Positions 25,270 to 33,777 are shown, numbered from the stretch's first letter. The stretch is DNA of 33,777 nt from Bdellovibrionales bacterium RIFOXYD12_FULL_39_22 (GCA_001770205.1 MEQL01000061.1:185453-219229), one strand, 5' to 3'. The notes: a model not told the origin generated them from the sequence alone. A program made the numbers and translations.

Positions 25270-26991
25270 ATGGAAAAAAACATTTTAATTATTAATCTAA
25301 AAAGGTTTGGAGATATATATCAGGCCACACAGTTGATTGATTCGATTATTGCCGTTGATCCGTTGATGAATATTGAGATGCTTGTTTACTCAGAGTTCGA
25401 AAAGGTTACCAAAACAATTCAAAACATTTCCAAGGCACACATCATTGATAGGGAAAAAATAATTTCGCTCAAGAACAATCCAGTATACTCGGATGCTTTT
25501 TCTGTAAATGAACTTTTCGTTGCGCTAGAACCTTTGCGAAAGAGGAAGTGGGATAAGGTAATAAATTATTCTGGAGATAATGTTTCTACCTACATCACTT
25601 CTTATTTGGCCACAGAGGATAATTGCCTAGGAGTTTCTTTTAATGAAAAAAATATAATTAAATATTCAAATCGTTGGTCTATGGTTTTTAATGATTTACT
25701 TACTTCGTATAAATATACGCCAATAAATTTTTCCGATACTCTTCATAATATGGTGGGGGTTAAGCGTGCAGAAGGTGCCAACCATATAATTACCAATGAA
25801 AAGCATAACATTGTAGCGGCAGATAATCTTAATCGCATTAGACAAAAGGAATCAGAAACACTTCGACGTGCCAAGGGAAGCACCGGAACGGAGACAGTGA
25901 AAATTGTTGGTTTGCAACTAATTACTTCTCAAGCGGACAAAAATATTCCACTCAATGTTATGATTGAGTTACTAGGAATGTTGCTAGATGACCCTCAAAA
26001 ATATCCTGTTTTACTTATTGCCCCCAATGAGACCGAACGTCGTTATGTAAATCGTTTGAACGAGTATTTTGATAATAAACTAGTTACTATTGAATCAGAT
26101 TTCGTGGCGTTGCCATCAGTTCTTTCCAACATTGACTTGTTAGTTGCACCCGACACGGTGGTTAAACATCTTGCTGACTTGCTAAAAACACCAGTTGTAG
26201 AAGTTTCTTTGGGAAGTGGCCCCTTCCTTAAACAAGGAACCAACAATGTAGGAAATTTAATTCTTACAGATCTTCTCGAAACGAGGGTATGGTTTGATGG
26301 ACAGATTGGCAGTAACGATGGCAAATCAAAGCAGACCAATATTAAGGCCGAAGATATTTTTAATGCGATCACTGTTTATTTCAATTCTGCGCTGGAGACA
26401 ACAACAACCCTTTCTTCTAAAATTTCTTTATACAGAGTAGAAAAGGATAGTAAGGGGACTATATATCGACCGGTGAGTGGAGATGTTAACGCCTCTGTTG
26501 AGATAATGCGATTATTGTCTCGCCATACTCTTTTTACGCTAATGGGGATTAAAGATTTTTCTGACTTGGAAGAAATGATTGCAAGTTGGCCGTCCGCGGC
26601 CGTTGTGGAAATAATTAAGACATCAAGAGATAACGTCGTGTTGGCAACCAAGCTACTTTTAAATACCCTCCGGTGCTTAATAAAAACGAAAGAAGGTAGT
26701 CGTTATGGCCAGGCCTTTTTAAATGCCCTAGATGAGTTGTTGGTAGAGTGCGATGCACATCAAATAACGTCTATTCCAATTATTTTCTTCAGAGCAAAGC
26801 TAGAAGCATTAAGTAGTTCTTCGGCGGAGCAAAATATTTCTGATGTAGAGACTCTTTTGTATGACTTGAAGGCCAACGTACAAATGATAATTGCAATATT
26901 AAATACAATTGAAAACAAAGTTATGGAACGAATACGAGCAGAAAAAGAAAAGAAAAATGATAGCACTAACGAAGCGGCCGATGGCAATTAA
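25270..26991 (+). CDS. GT9-like (ADP-heptose:LPS heptosyltransferase-type) protein with helical C-terminal extension
   Basis: 573 aa. It opens NILIINLKRFGDIYQATQLI, the GT9 pattern (I-L-x-I-x-x-x-x-x-GD-x-x-x-x-x-P-L-I). A second landmark, DLLVAPDTVVKHLADLLKTP (from about residue 289), matches the D-T-x-x-x-H-L-A nucleotide-sugar site. The catalytic domain ends near residue 370. The remaining 200 aa are helical with a charged, lysine- and glutamate-rich end, and are unlike usual GT9 tails. GT9 enzymes transfer sugars to lipid A core; here the neighbours (fliD, fliS, Maf-like) favour a role in flagellin or other flagellar modification. It is one base downstream of the Maf-like gene. Confidence 0.8.
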   Translation: MEKNILIINLKRFGDIYQATQLIDSIIAVDPLMNIEMLVYSEFEKVTKTIQNISKAHIIDREKIISLKNNPVYSDAFSVNELFVALEPLRKRKWDKVINYSGDNVSTYITSYLATEDNCLGVSFNEKNIIKYSNRWSMVFNDLLTSYKYTPINFSDTLHNMVGVKRAEGANHIITNEKHNIVAADNLNRIRQKESETLRRAKGSTGTETVKIVGLQLITSQADKNIPLNVMIELLGMLLDDPQKYPVLLIAPNETERRYVNRLNEYFDNKLVTIESDFVALPSVLSNIDLLVAPDTVVKHLADLLKTPVVEVSLGSGPFLKQGTNNVGNLILTDLLETRVWFDGQIGSNDGKSKQTNIKAEDIFNAITVYFNSALETTTTLSSKISLYRVEKDSKGTIYRPVSGDVNASVEIMRLLSRHTLFTLMGIKDFSDLEEMIASWPSAAVVEIIKTSRDNVVLATKLLLNTLRCLIKTKEGSRYGQAFLNALDELLVECDAHQITSIPIIFFRAKLEALSSSSAEQNISDVETLLYDLKANVQMIIAILNTIENKVMERIRAEKEKKNDSTNEAADGN

Positions 26992-27006
26992 ACCCAGAGT
27001 AAACTC

Positions 27007-27156
27007 ATGGAAAAAATTAGAGAAGAATTAAAAACGAAGATTGATACAATAAAAACCAGACTGGAAGAGCGCAGTAATGAACTTGGCCGTGAAGAGATGC
27101 AGATTTTGTTATTCAGTCTATTATTAGAAGAGGAACAAAATGCAGGCCCAAACTAA
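27007..27156 (+). CDS. 49-aa helical small ORF between the two GT9-like genes
   Basis: ATG 27007 to TAA 27154-27156. The product MEKIREELKTKIDTIKTRLE... is charged and helix-forming, ending LLFSLLLEEEQ. It fills the only sizeable gap (148 nt) in an otherwise tightly packed block and overlaps the start of the next gene by 17 bases, which would couple their translation. A weak AGAG site is seen upstream. No match is known to me. Its short length means the coding status is unproven. Confidence 0.5.
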   Translation: MEKIREELKTKIDTIKTRLEERSNELGREEMQILLFSLLLEEEQNAGPN

Positions 27157-28858
27157 AATAGAAAACGATAAAAAAGAGGTGGGGCCGGTGTCTCTGCCCA
27201 AAACCTTATGCCTACTTCAAATCACCCGCACAGGGGATGTCATTCAAACCCTGCAGGTGGCAAAAGAGCTTCGACAAGGCCATAAAGATGTGCGACTGAT
27301 TTTGGTGGCCAGGAAGCAGTTTGCTTTTGCTTTAGATTTTATTTTAAAAGAGTATTTTGACAAAATTGTTTACTTAGATTTCAAATCTTTTTTGATAGAG
27401 GATGATTTTGCTATTGCCAATGAACATTTGACAACTTTTTTAGAGGAGTTATCCACTGAGAATATTTCGGTGGTTGTAAATTTGTCCTTTTCTAAATCTT
27501 CTTCTCTTCTTTCTTCCTTGATCCCGGCCACTCACAAGTTAGGGCCCTTCCACGGAGTGGATGGTAACCTGCGAATTGCTGATCGTTGGTCCAAATATAT
27601 TTATTCTACAGTCATGAGTGGGCCACTAAATCCGTTTTCGCTAGTGGATATCTATAAAAAAATTATGGGCGTGGAATATCCCAGTATGTATGAGACATCG
27701 AATCGAACTGGGCGGCGGGTTAGAAATATTGTAATACATCCTTTTGCTTCTGCTGCCAAAAAATTTTGGAAACCAACAAAATGGTCAGAGGTAATTTTAA
27801 AATTATTAAAAGATAATTCTGCCGTTAATCTTTCGATTGTGGGCAGTGCGGAAGAGATGGAGTTTGCGGATAAGATTTTGGAAAATCCATTGCTGCGACC
27901 TTTTTCTGCTCGAATTAATAATTTAGTTGGGCAAACATCTTTGCAGCAACTTTTTTTAATGATGGAAAAAGGTACAGATCTCTTTATTGGCCATGACTCT
28001 ATGGTTGGACATATTGCTGCTTTTTATGGAGTTCAAACGGTTTCCGTGGCACTCGGGACAGTACGGCCAATAGAAACTGTTCCATATGGAAAAGAAAACT
28101 ATAGTATTGCCCCTCGGACCAAATGTTTTCCATGTTTTCCCAGCGATGCTTGCTCGTATTTTCAATGTCACGCGGAAATTCCTTTTCAGGCCTTAGTAAG
28201 TGTTGTTTCGCAAATCATAAAAACAGGCTTGGTATCGAGAGAAGAATTAGAAAAAGATGTCTCGGCCTTTCATTTGAATGCGGTAGATGTAAGACAAACC
28301 CGATTTTCAGAACAGGGACTTTTAGATTTTCAGGCCATAACATCAGAGCAATTATCGCTGGCGGATATTTTAAGAAAGCTTTATAGGATTCTTTGGCTTT
28401 ATGCTTTTGAAGAGTGTGAAGAGCGCCAATCATTCCCAATGTTAACCTCTGGCGCACATGCCGAAATTTTACATTATTTCGATGGATTAAAACACCTATA
28501 TGAACTCAATGAGTTTGGCAAAAAGTATTCGCGCTTTATTTTAGAAGAGATAGGTTCTAAGACGCCAAGCATTAGTAAAATGCGAGATTTCTCAGGCAAA
28601 ATTGATGAAATTGATAAATTGCAAAACATTATAAAAGATCACTATCCTGGATTATCGCCCTTTATAAATTACTTTAACTTGGTCAAAGGTAATTTGGAGG
28701 GAAATAATATCGTGGAAATCGCAGAAAATTCTTTTTTAGCATATCACGCCCATACTTCATTGGTTAGTGGACTTTACGAACTAATGGAAAAAATTGTGGC
28801 AGAGTATAAACATTTAAGCGCAAAAAACAGCAGTGCTACCCCACGGGCCGGAGCATAG
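27140..28858 (+). CDS. Second GT9-like protein with C-terminal extension
   Basis: 572 aa. AGAGGA precedes ATG 27140. The GT9 start is at about residues 20-45: LCLLQITRTGDVIQTLQVAK. Further landmarks are IVIHPFASAAKKFWKPTKWS, NLVGQTSLQQLF and FIGHDSMVGHIAAFYG (from residue 282), the last matching D-S-x-x-x-H-x-A. A four-cysteine stretch CFPCFPSDACSYFQC (about 330-345) matches the cysteine-rich segment of many GT9 heptosyltransferases. The last about 200 aa form a helical extension, as in the preceding paralogue. It probably acts with that protein on the same acceptor. Confidence 0.82.
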   Translation: MQAQTKIENDKKEVGPVSLPKTLCLLQITRTGDVIQTLQVAKELRQGHKDVRLILVARKQFAFALDFILKEYFDKIVYLDFKSFLIEDDFAIANEHLTTFLEELSTENISVVVNLSFSKSSSLLSSLIPATHKLGPFHGVDGNLRIADRWSKYIYSTVMSGPLNPFSLVDIYKKIMGVEYPSMYETSNRTGRRVRNIVIHPFASAAKKFWKPTKWSEVILKLLKDNSAVNLSIVGSAEEMEFADKILENPLLRPFSARINNLVGQTSLQQLFLMMEKGTDLFIGHDSMVGHIAAFYGVQTVSVALGTVRPIETVPYGKENYSIAPRTKCFPCFPSDACSYFQCHAEIPFQALVSVVSQIIKTGLVSREELEKDVSAFHLNAVDVRQTRFSEQGLLDFQAITSEQLSLADILRKLYRILWLYAFEECEERQSFPMLTSGAHAEILHYFDGLKHLYELNEFGKKYSRFILEEIGSKTPSISKMRDFSGKIDEIDKLQNIIKDHYPGLSPFINYFNLVKGNLEGNNIVEIAENSFLAYHAHTSLVSGLYELMEKIVAEYKHLSAKNSSATPRAGA

Positions 28859-28867
28859 GAGAGGAAA

Positions 28868-29296
28868 ATGGAAAATTTAGATAATATTTCGCAAGAAGAT
28901 TATGTAACACTTACAATTGAGGCCCTGGATGCCTGTCCTGATTATATCGATAAAATGATTTTTAATATTAAAAAAATAAATAGCAGTTATGATGAAAATA
29001 AGTATCAAGATGCAAATAAATTTTTCGAGCAACTGACTATCATGCTAGAAGAGTTTGTGCAGCTCATCTCTCATATTAAAATATCAATACAATCAAATTC
29101 TGACCAGGTTGTGGCAAAGAATCAAGATGTGGTTAATGTTGAAAATCATTTTCTAGGAATTATTAAGGCACTTATTCCGGCCAAAGAAAAAAATGATATA
29201 ATTATGCTTTGCGACTTGCTAGTCTATGAACTGGTGGATAATCTTACATTGTGGAAAGAGATAACCATCCCCCATTTAAGACAGATGCTGAAGTAG
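28868..29296 (+). CDS. Helical 142-aa protein of unknown function
   Basis: ATG 28868 follows AGGAGAGGA. The product is acidic and helical: YVTLTIEALDACPDYIDKMI, a segment FFEQLTIMLEEFVQLISHI, and LCDLLVYELVDNLTLWKEI. No motif is recognised. Helical length and charge recall small chaperones or the extension of the GT9-like proteins. It starts nine bases after the second GT9 gene and its last 46 bases overlap the putative start of the histidine kinase gene. It could be a partner of either neighbour. Confidence 0.7.
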   Translation: MENLDNISQEDYVTLTIEALDACPDYIDKMIFNIKKINSSYDENKYQDANKFFEQLTIMLEEFVQLISHIKISIQSNSDQVVAKNQDVVNVENHFLGIIKALIPAKEKNDIIMLCDLLVYELVDNLTLWKEITIPHLRQMLK

Positions 29297-30699
29297 ACAA
29301 GATCGCGTTCACCGAAATTGATGATTTTTTTAAAGAAGAAATAGCGAATGTTTCTAGTGTTGTTGATAAAATCCAAAAAGTGGTTAGAAAAAAACAAGAA
29401 GCAATTGCAAAGAGAGATGCTCGATATCAGAAAATAACACATACTAAAACACAGCTAATAGCAGAATTATCTGATTTTATAAAAAAAGAAACGATAGGTA
29501 ATTTTCCACAGCTTATTTTGCGGAAAAAGGAGTTTCGTTCTTATAGCATCGCGCAAATAATTATACACGAACGGGGACAGCAAGAGGTGGTTAGTTACCA
29601 TTCGGCACCAGGCCAACAATCCACCAAACTTCATTTTTCCGTAGCAAGTTTTAATAATATTTTTAATGTTGTAAAAAAAAGTAAAAATAAACTATTCAAT
29701 CAATCACAAGTTTTTCCAGAAAACACTGCCATTTTGGGTAGCTTTTTGGCAAAAGAGTTTGAACTTTCTGGCCATCGAATAATTTTTATCATGTCGCGAA
29801 ATGATTTTATTCCCACAGACTATGAAGAACAAAAATATTTCACGGATTTCTCAGCAACACTCAGACATTTCTTTAATATCCTACTTTTACAAGAAAGGAA
29901 AATTGCCCGAGGAAGAAGGATGGTTCGTAGTAGTAAGTGGGTAACCTCTATTTTGGAGAAGCAGCAGCAGGAAAATACTACTCCAGATATTTTACATTTC
30001 CAAAGAATTACTCTTTTGGGTGATCTTTTGAATACACTAAAGCACGAGTTGTCAAATCCCCTGTTCGGCCTAAAACTTATGGCCGATGTCATGCAGGAAG
30101 AAGCCGAAGATGTCGAGGCATGTGATGCCTTAAAAGATATTGTCGGCGCTTGTGATCGTTGTCACGATATTATTAAAAACTTTTCCATAATTTATAAAGA
30201 TTCTAACGAAACAGAAGAAGTAGATCTAGAAAAACTCATAAAGGAAGTAATGACCCTTACAAAAAGCGAAACTCGAGGTATTGCCAAAAAATTTATAATT
30301 CAGAATGAAATTAAAGTTGCGTTGGTGCGAACTAATATAACCTGGATAACTCAAATTCTTTTTAATATGATTTTAAATAGTGCACAGGCAATAAAAAATC
30401 ATACCAATGACCTTATCAATCATTTGATCTCTGTAGAGGTGGCCATTCCGACAAATTCGAAGGATCTGCAAATTTCTGTTTCAGATACAGGCCCAGGAAT
30501 TGATCAGGAAATAATTGATCGTGTTTTTGAACCTTTTTTTACAACCAAGCCAACTGGAAGCGGCCTAGGATTAACTATTTGTAAAAGTTTGGCCGCGAAA
30601 TTAAATTCAAAAATTGTTTGTCGAAATAATTATCCTGCGCGCGGAGCTACCTTCAGCATAAAATTACGCCCAGAACGCTATAAAATTGTAGAGAATTGA
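29251..30699 (+). CDS. Soluble sensor histidine kinase
   Basis: 482 aa from GTG 29251, which overlaps the previous gene by 46 bases; no later ATG fits before the conserved part and no Shine-Dalgarno is obvious. N-terminal about 20-80 is coiled-coil; 90-230 is an unrecognised sensor region (GAF-like size). The H-box is LNTLKHELSNPLFGLKLMAD with H265. ATP-binding motifs follow: N-box ILFNMILNSAQAI, DTGPGI (D412), FEPFFTTKPTGSGLGL. No membrane segment is seen, so the signal is read in the cytoplasm. The response regulator starts on the last base of its stop codon. The two likely form a two-component pair. Confidence 0.92.
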   Translation: MERDNHPPFKTDAEVDKIAFTEIDDFFKEEIANVSSVVDKIQKVVRKKQEAIAKRDARYQKITHTKTQLIAELSDFIKKETIGNFPQLILRKKEFRSYSIAQIIIHERGQQEVVSYHSAPGQQSTKLHFSVASFNNIFNVVKKSKNKLFNQSQVFPENTAILGSFLAKEFELSGHRIIFIMSRNDFIPTDYEEQKYFTDFSATLRHFFNILLLQERKIARGRRMVRSSKWVTSILEKQQQENTTPDILHFQRITLLGDLLNTLKHELSNPLFGLKLMADVMQEEAEDVEACDALKDIVGACDRCHDIIKNFSIIYKDSNETEEVDLEKLIKEVMTLTKSETRGIAKKFIIQNEIKVALVRTNITWITQILFNMILNSAQAIKNHTNDLINHLISVEVAIPTNSKDLQISVSDTGPGIDQEIIDRVFEPFFTTKPTGSGLGLTICKSLAAKLNSKIVCRNNYPARGATFSIKLRPERYKIVEN

Positions 30700-31064
30700 T
30701 GAAAATTTTATTAATAGAAGATGAAATTCTTATTCAAAAGTCACTTAAAAAGATACTGGAACGTGCTGGAGCAACCGTGTCTGTGTCAAGTTCTGGAAAA
30801 GAAGCTATTTTATTAATAAATCAAGGAAGCTTTGACCGCATTATTTGCGACATAATGCTGCAGGACATAACGGGGTTTGACGTCATTGAAGAATCAAAGC
30901 GAAAATATGAGACAGAAGAGATAAAAAAAATATTCATTCTTATGACCGCCTATACTTCTCCTCAGGTTATAGATGCTGCCTCAAAATATGGTTGCAAAAT
31001 AGTCAGTAAACCATTTGACGATTTGGAGAAAATTATGAATATTTTCATGAGTACAAATGATTAG
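30699..31064 (+). CDS. Single-domain response regulator (CheY-like)
   Basis: 121 aa, receiver domain only. ATG 30699 shares one base with the kinase stop codon; a TTG one codon earlier is less likely. The acidic pair is E7-D8, the phosphoacceptor D51 (IICDIML), the switch residues T83 (LMTAY) and K104 (VSKPFD). No output domain, so it must act by protein contact (as CheY does on the flagellar switch) or as a phosphorelay step. It sits between the histidine kinase and nadK, in a block that also carries flagellar genes. Confidence 0.94.
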   Translation: MKILLIEDEILIQKSLKKILERAGATVSVSSSGKEAILLINQGSFDRIICDIMLQDITGFDVIEESKRKYETEEIKKIFILMTAYTSPQVIDAASKYGCKIVSKPFDDLEKIMNIFMSTND

Positions 31065-31090
31065 CATAACAATAAAAAAGGGCCCAAACG

Positions 31091-31981
31091 GTGAAAAATA
31101 ATCGGCCAATTAGAAAAGTAGTTATAATTCTAAAACCAGGAATAGTTGCACCCCTAAGAAAAGTTCTTCCTCCAATAATAGATTTATTGAAGGAGCAGCA
31201 AGTATTTTTCAAGATGCAAGAATCTCATCGTCTAAAGAAAATATTGGCTGCCAAACAGTATGCCAAAATTAGTTTCATTGAAAATAATAAAATTTGTCCA
31301 GGCTGTGATCTTCTTATCTCTTTGGGGGGAGATGGAACTCTTATTGGTGCTTGCCGAGAGATTGGAGAAAATAAAATTCCAATTTTTGGAGTTAACGTAG
31401 GACATCTTGGCTTTATAACAGAATTTTCTGTTTCTAATTTTATCTCGACATTAAAAATCGCACTTTCTGGTAAATATCAGACATATAGAATTCCTCTTTT
31501 TTCCGTTAAAATTTGTAAAGAGACGGAGGTTTTGTCGGAACATTTCTTTTTAAATGATGCGGTGATTAATAAAACGGATATTTCCCGCATGTTTTTACTA
31601 AATGTTGATGTCGATGATGAAACAATTTCTCGGTTGGTTGGAGACGGGATAATTGTCAGTTCTCCAATAGGGTCTACCGCTTATTCGTTATCGGCGGGAG
31701 GGCCAATTATTCATCCGGCAGTATGCTCATTTGTTCTTACGCCAATTTGTCCTCATTCTCTGCTTAGTCGTCCGACGGTGATTCCCGATAGTGTAAAAAT
31801 TAGCTTTACGATAAATGAAAGAGACTATCCGGTTACCGTTACGGTGGATGGCCAACAGGTTGTTGCTTTACATAAAGATCAAAAAATAACTATTTCTAAA
31901 TCTGATAAGTATGTTCTATTTATAAAAAACTCGGCAAAAACATATTTTAGTACGTTGCGAGAAAAGTTTACTTACGGCTAG
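31091..31981 (+). CDS. nadK: NAD kinase
   Basis: 296 aa, start GTG 31091 after AAAAAAGGG. LGGDGTL (G79-G80-D81-G82-T83) is the conserved GGDGT motif; FGVNVGHLGFITE follows; N155-D156 (LNDAVINK) and GDGIIVSSPIGSTAYSLSAGGPIIHP make up the NAD-binding and active site. The enzyme phosphorylates NAD to NADP. Frequently next to recN in proteobacteria and in Bdellovibrio-like genomes, as it is here: recN begins 18 bases after the nadK stop. Confidence 0.97.
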   Translation: MKNNRPIRKVVIILKPGIVAPLRKVLPPIIDLLKEQQVFFKMQESHRLKKILAAKQYAKISFIENNKICPGCDLLISLGGDGTLIGACREIGENKIPIFGVNVGHLGFITEFSVSNFISTLKIALSGKYQTYRIPLFSVKICKETEVLSEHFFLNDAVINKTDISRMFLLNVDVDDETISRLVGDGIIVSSPIGSTAYSLSAGGPIIHPAVCSFVLTPICPHSLLSRPTVIPDSVKISFTINERDYPVTVTVDGQQVVALHKDQKITISKSDKYVLFIKNSAKTYFSTLREKFTYG

Positions 31982-31999
31982 GTGAAGCAAGGAGATTTT

Positions 32000-33640
32000 A
32001 TGACTAAAGTGCCAGAGCTTTTTTTAAGGTCTATGCGCTTGCAGAATTTTGCAACTTTTGAAAATCAAGAGATAATTTTTTCTAATAGCTTCAATGCTAT
32101 TGTTGGAGAGACTGGTTCTGGGAAAAGTTTAATCCTGGATGCCCTGCAACTAATTTTGGGAGGAAGGGCCGATAAAAAAAGTATTCGCAACAGTGCGGAG
32201 TTTGCTTCAGTGGAAGCAACTTTTGGCCGCACGGGACAAGATAAAGAGATAAAGGCCTTTTTTAATGAGATTGGACACCCATACGAAGAAGAAATTATAG
32301 TTAAAAGAATTATTTATCGGGATAACAATTCTTCTAAGGCCTTTTTAAATCACTCCTCCTGTGCGTTGTCGACTCTACAACAATTTTCACGCCGTTTCAT
32401 AGATTTGGTGGGGCAGTTTGAAAATCAAAAACTACTTTCAGACGAATATCAGCTGCAACTTTTAGATTTGTTTGCGCGCACAGGAACGCAGCTTACGGCC
32501 TATCGACAGTTATTTTCTAGGATGCAGAATCTCTCTTCGCAAATTGAAGAATTGAGAGAGGCCAACAAGAACAAGGAAGAGCTTCGGGATTATTTAAAAT
32601 TTCAATTAACCGAAATTAACAACGTGAATCCTTCAAGTGAAGACGAGAAAGAATTGATTAAACTGAAGGCACAAATTCAAGAAGCGGAAAAGCGTGGAGA
32701 GGTTACTGCCGCAATTTTGGACTCATTGTCCAATGGTGAAAATGCTATTATTGTGCAATTAGGGCAAATAATAAATTTAGTAAAAAAACATCCGGCCTTT
32801 TTTGAAGATAATTGGATGGCCAAAGTTTATGAAGCAAATACAACGCTAGAAGATATTTCATATCAACTTTCAGCTCAAGATAGTGATTTTGAATCAGAAA
32901 ACATTTCATTAGAAGAGATAATGGATAGATTAGATAAATATCAAAAATTAAAGCGTAAGTACGGTGTAGAAATTGAGGCCGTTTTGGCCAAGCGAGATGC
33001 ACTCGCACTTCAGCTTAATGAGATTGATGAGTTTGATATTAAAATAACAAAACTATCTGCAGAATTGGAAAGTGTTACCTCAGCCGCTAGCAAAATGGCC
33101 CAAGAACTTCATCAGTTGCGGATGGTACATGCAAAGAAATTATCCAGCGAGTTGACTAAAAACTTAGGGGAATTGCGCATGGCCGGGGCGAGTGTTAATT
33201 TACAAGTGGAACTTTTGCCAAAATTAAATATCAACGGTTCCTCTGTGATAAATTTTTTAGCTGAAACCAATCCAGGAGAAGGATTTTATAAGATTAAGGA
33301 TATTGCATCAGGTGGAGAGTTATCCAGAATTTTACTTTCTCTTCGACAAATCCTTTCGGCGGTTGATTCAATTTCAGTATTCCTATTTGATGAAATTGAT
33401 ACCGGTATTGGTGGTGAGACGGCCCTTTGTATTGGTAGATCGCTACAAAAAGTATCTTCATCTTCACAAGTAATTGCGATTACTCACCTTCCGCAGATTG
33501 CCTTTTATGCAGAAAAGATTATTCAGGTAGAGAAACGACAACTAATGCATAGTGGTGGTAGTCGAACAATTTCACAGGTCAAAGAGTTTGTTGGACAAGA
33601 GCGCGAAGTAGCAATTAAAGCGATGAATCCGCTACAGTGA
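32000..33640 (+). CDS. recN: DNA repair protein RecN
   Basis: 546 aa from ATG 32000 with AAGGAG five bases upstream; the frame opens six codons earlier (GTG 31982), which is right after the nadK stop. Walker A GETGSGKS (36-43) lies in the N-terminal ATPase half; a long coiled coil (about 150-370) follows; the C-terminal half has the signature ASGGELSRILLSLRQIL and Walker B FLFDEIDTGIGGE, with ITHLPQIAFYA after it. RecN is an SMC-like protein that acts early at double-strand breaks. The last 20 residues (EREVAIKAMNPLQ) replace the usual EIARML-GG end. Confidence 0.97.
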   Translation: MTKVPELFLRSMRLQNFATFENQEIIFSNSFNAIVGETGSGKSLILDALQLILGGRADKKSIRNSAEFASVEATFGRTGQDKEIKAFFNEIGHPYEEEIIVKRIIYRDNNSSKAFLNHSSCALSTLQQFSRRFIDLVGQFENQKLLSDEYQLQLLDLFARTGTQLTAYRQLFSRMQNLSSQIEELREANKNKEELRDYLKFQLTEINNVNPSSEDEKELIKLKAQIQEAEKRGEVTAAILDSLSNGENAIIVQLGQIINLVKKHPAFFEDNWMAKVYEANTTLEDISYQLSAQDSDFESENISLEEIMDRLDKYQKLKRKYGVEIEAVLAKRDALALQLNEIDEFDIKITKLSAELESVTSAASKMAQELHQLRMVHAKKLSSELTKNLGELRMAGASVNLQVELLPKLNINGSSVINFLAETNPGEGFYKIKDIASGGELSRILLSLRQILSAVDSISVFLFDEIDTGIGGETALCIGRSLQKVSSSSQVIAITHLPQIAFYAEKIIQVEKRQLMHSGGSRTISQVKEFVGQEREVAIKAMNPLQ

Positions 33641-33658
33641 TTTAAGAGGTAAAATAAT

Positions 33659-33777
33659 ATGTCAGAAGATGGATTAAAAAAACATTTCATCCCACTTTTA
33701 GAGAATCAAAAAGTGGAGGCATTAGAGTTTATTGCCAAGCGAAGAATTAATATTTTTGTTTGGGAAAAAGGACATGC
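33659..33777 (+). CDS. Start of a gene running off the right edge, product unknown
   Basis: ATG 33659 with AAGAGG nine bases upstream; the frame is open to the window end (39 codons). It starts MSEDGLKKHFIPLLENQKVE and continues to KRRINIFVWEKGH. Nineteen bases downstream of recN, so the same transcript is likely. Too little is visible to name a family; a PilZ- or flagellar-type protein cannot be excluded. Confidence 0.7.
   Translation, partial: MSEDGLKKHFIPLLENQKVEALEFIAKRRINIFVWEKGH

Overview
The window reads as ordinary chromosome of an AT-rich, flagellated Gram-negative bacterium. The best guess is a Bdellovibrio-like predator or relative (Bdellovibrionota, Bacteriovorax/Halobacteriovorax type). 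This rests on the gene mix: secreted matrixin protease, an orphan dimerisation/phosphotransfer-like protein, a NtrC-type regulator without receiver, fliD-fliS linked to Maf-like and GT9-like genes, and a TIGR04552-like family protein. No 16S rRNA or tRNA gene was seen, so placement is inference. Coding density is very high, many genes overlap by 1-46 nt, and I found no convincing intrinsic terminator, tRNA, insertion sequence, phage gene or CRISPR array.

Layout. 1-4612 (+): 3' part of a repeat-bearing, cysteine-rich surface protein, a membrane-anchored secreted protein paired with a matrixin-type zinc metalloprotease, and a small secreted AMIN-like protein. 4649-7795 (+): Lon protease with a lysine-rich insertion, then a small secreted protein. 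7792-8371 (-): two small proteins, one resembling the histidine-kinase dimerisation (H-box) module. 8530-8742 (+): rpoZ. 8764-12890 (-): pgpA, recA-recX (ATGA overlap) and an orphan oligopeptide-binding lipoprotein. 12967-14214 (+): a 415-aa protein carrying motifs like those of RelA/SpoT nucleotidyltransferases. It converges on 14211-15266 (-), a secreted protein with an ADP-ribosyltransferase-like R / S-x-S / E layout. 15436-19133 (-): tightly overlapping operon of receiver-less NtrC-type regulator (GAFTDA instead of GAFTGA), rlmE, a transpeptidase PBP and lepB. 19235-19882 (+): nth, overlapping 40 nt tail-to-tail with an inositol-phosphatase-family gene (-), itself downstream of a large polytopic membrane protein (-).

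22315-33777 (+) is one long co-directional block: fliD, fliS, a FliT-like chaperone candidate, a short Maf-N-terminal-like protein, two GT9-like proteins of almost equal length (573 and 572 aa) with long helical C-terminal extensions, a 49-aa ORF between them, a 142-aa helical protein, a soluble histidine kinase, a single-domain response regulator, nadK, recN and the beginning of one more gene. The first part probably builds, caps and possibly glycosylates the flagellar filament; the kinase/regulator pair may control it.

The most interesting unexplained items are the RelA/SpoT-like protein, the convergent secreted ART-like protein, the flagellin-modification-like cluster with twin extended GT9 proteins, and the receiver-less GAFTDA regulator heading an envelope operon. 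All functional statements come from reading motifs by eye; no search was run.
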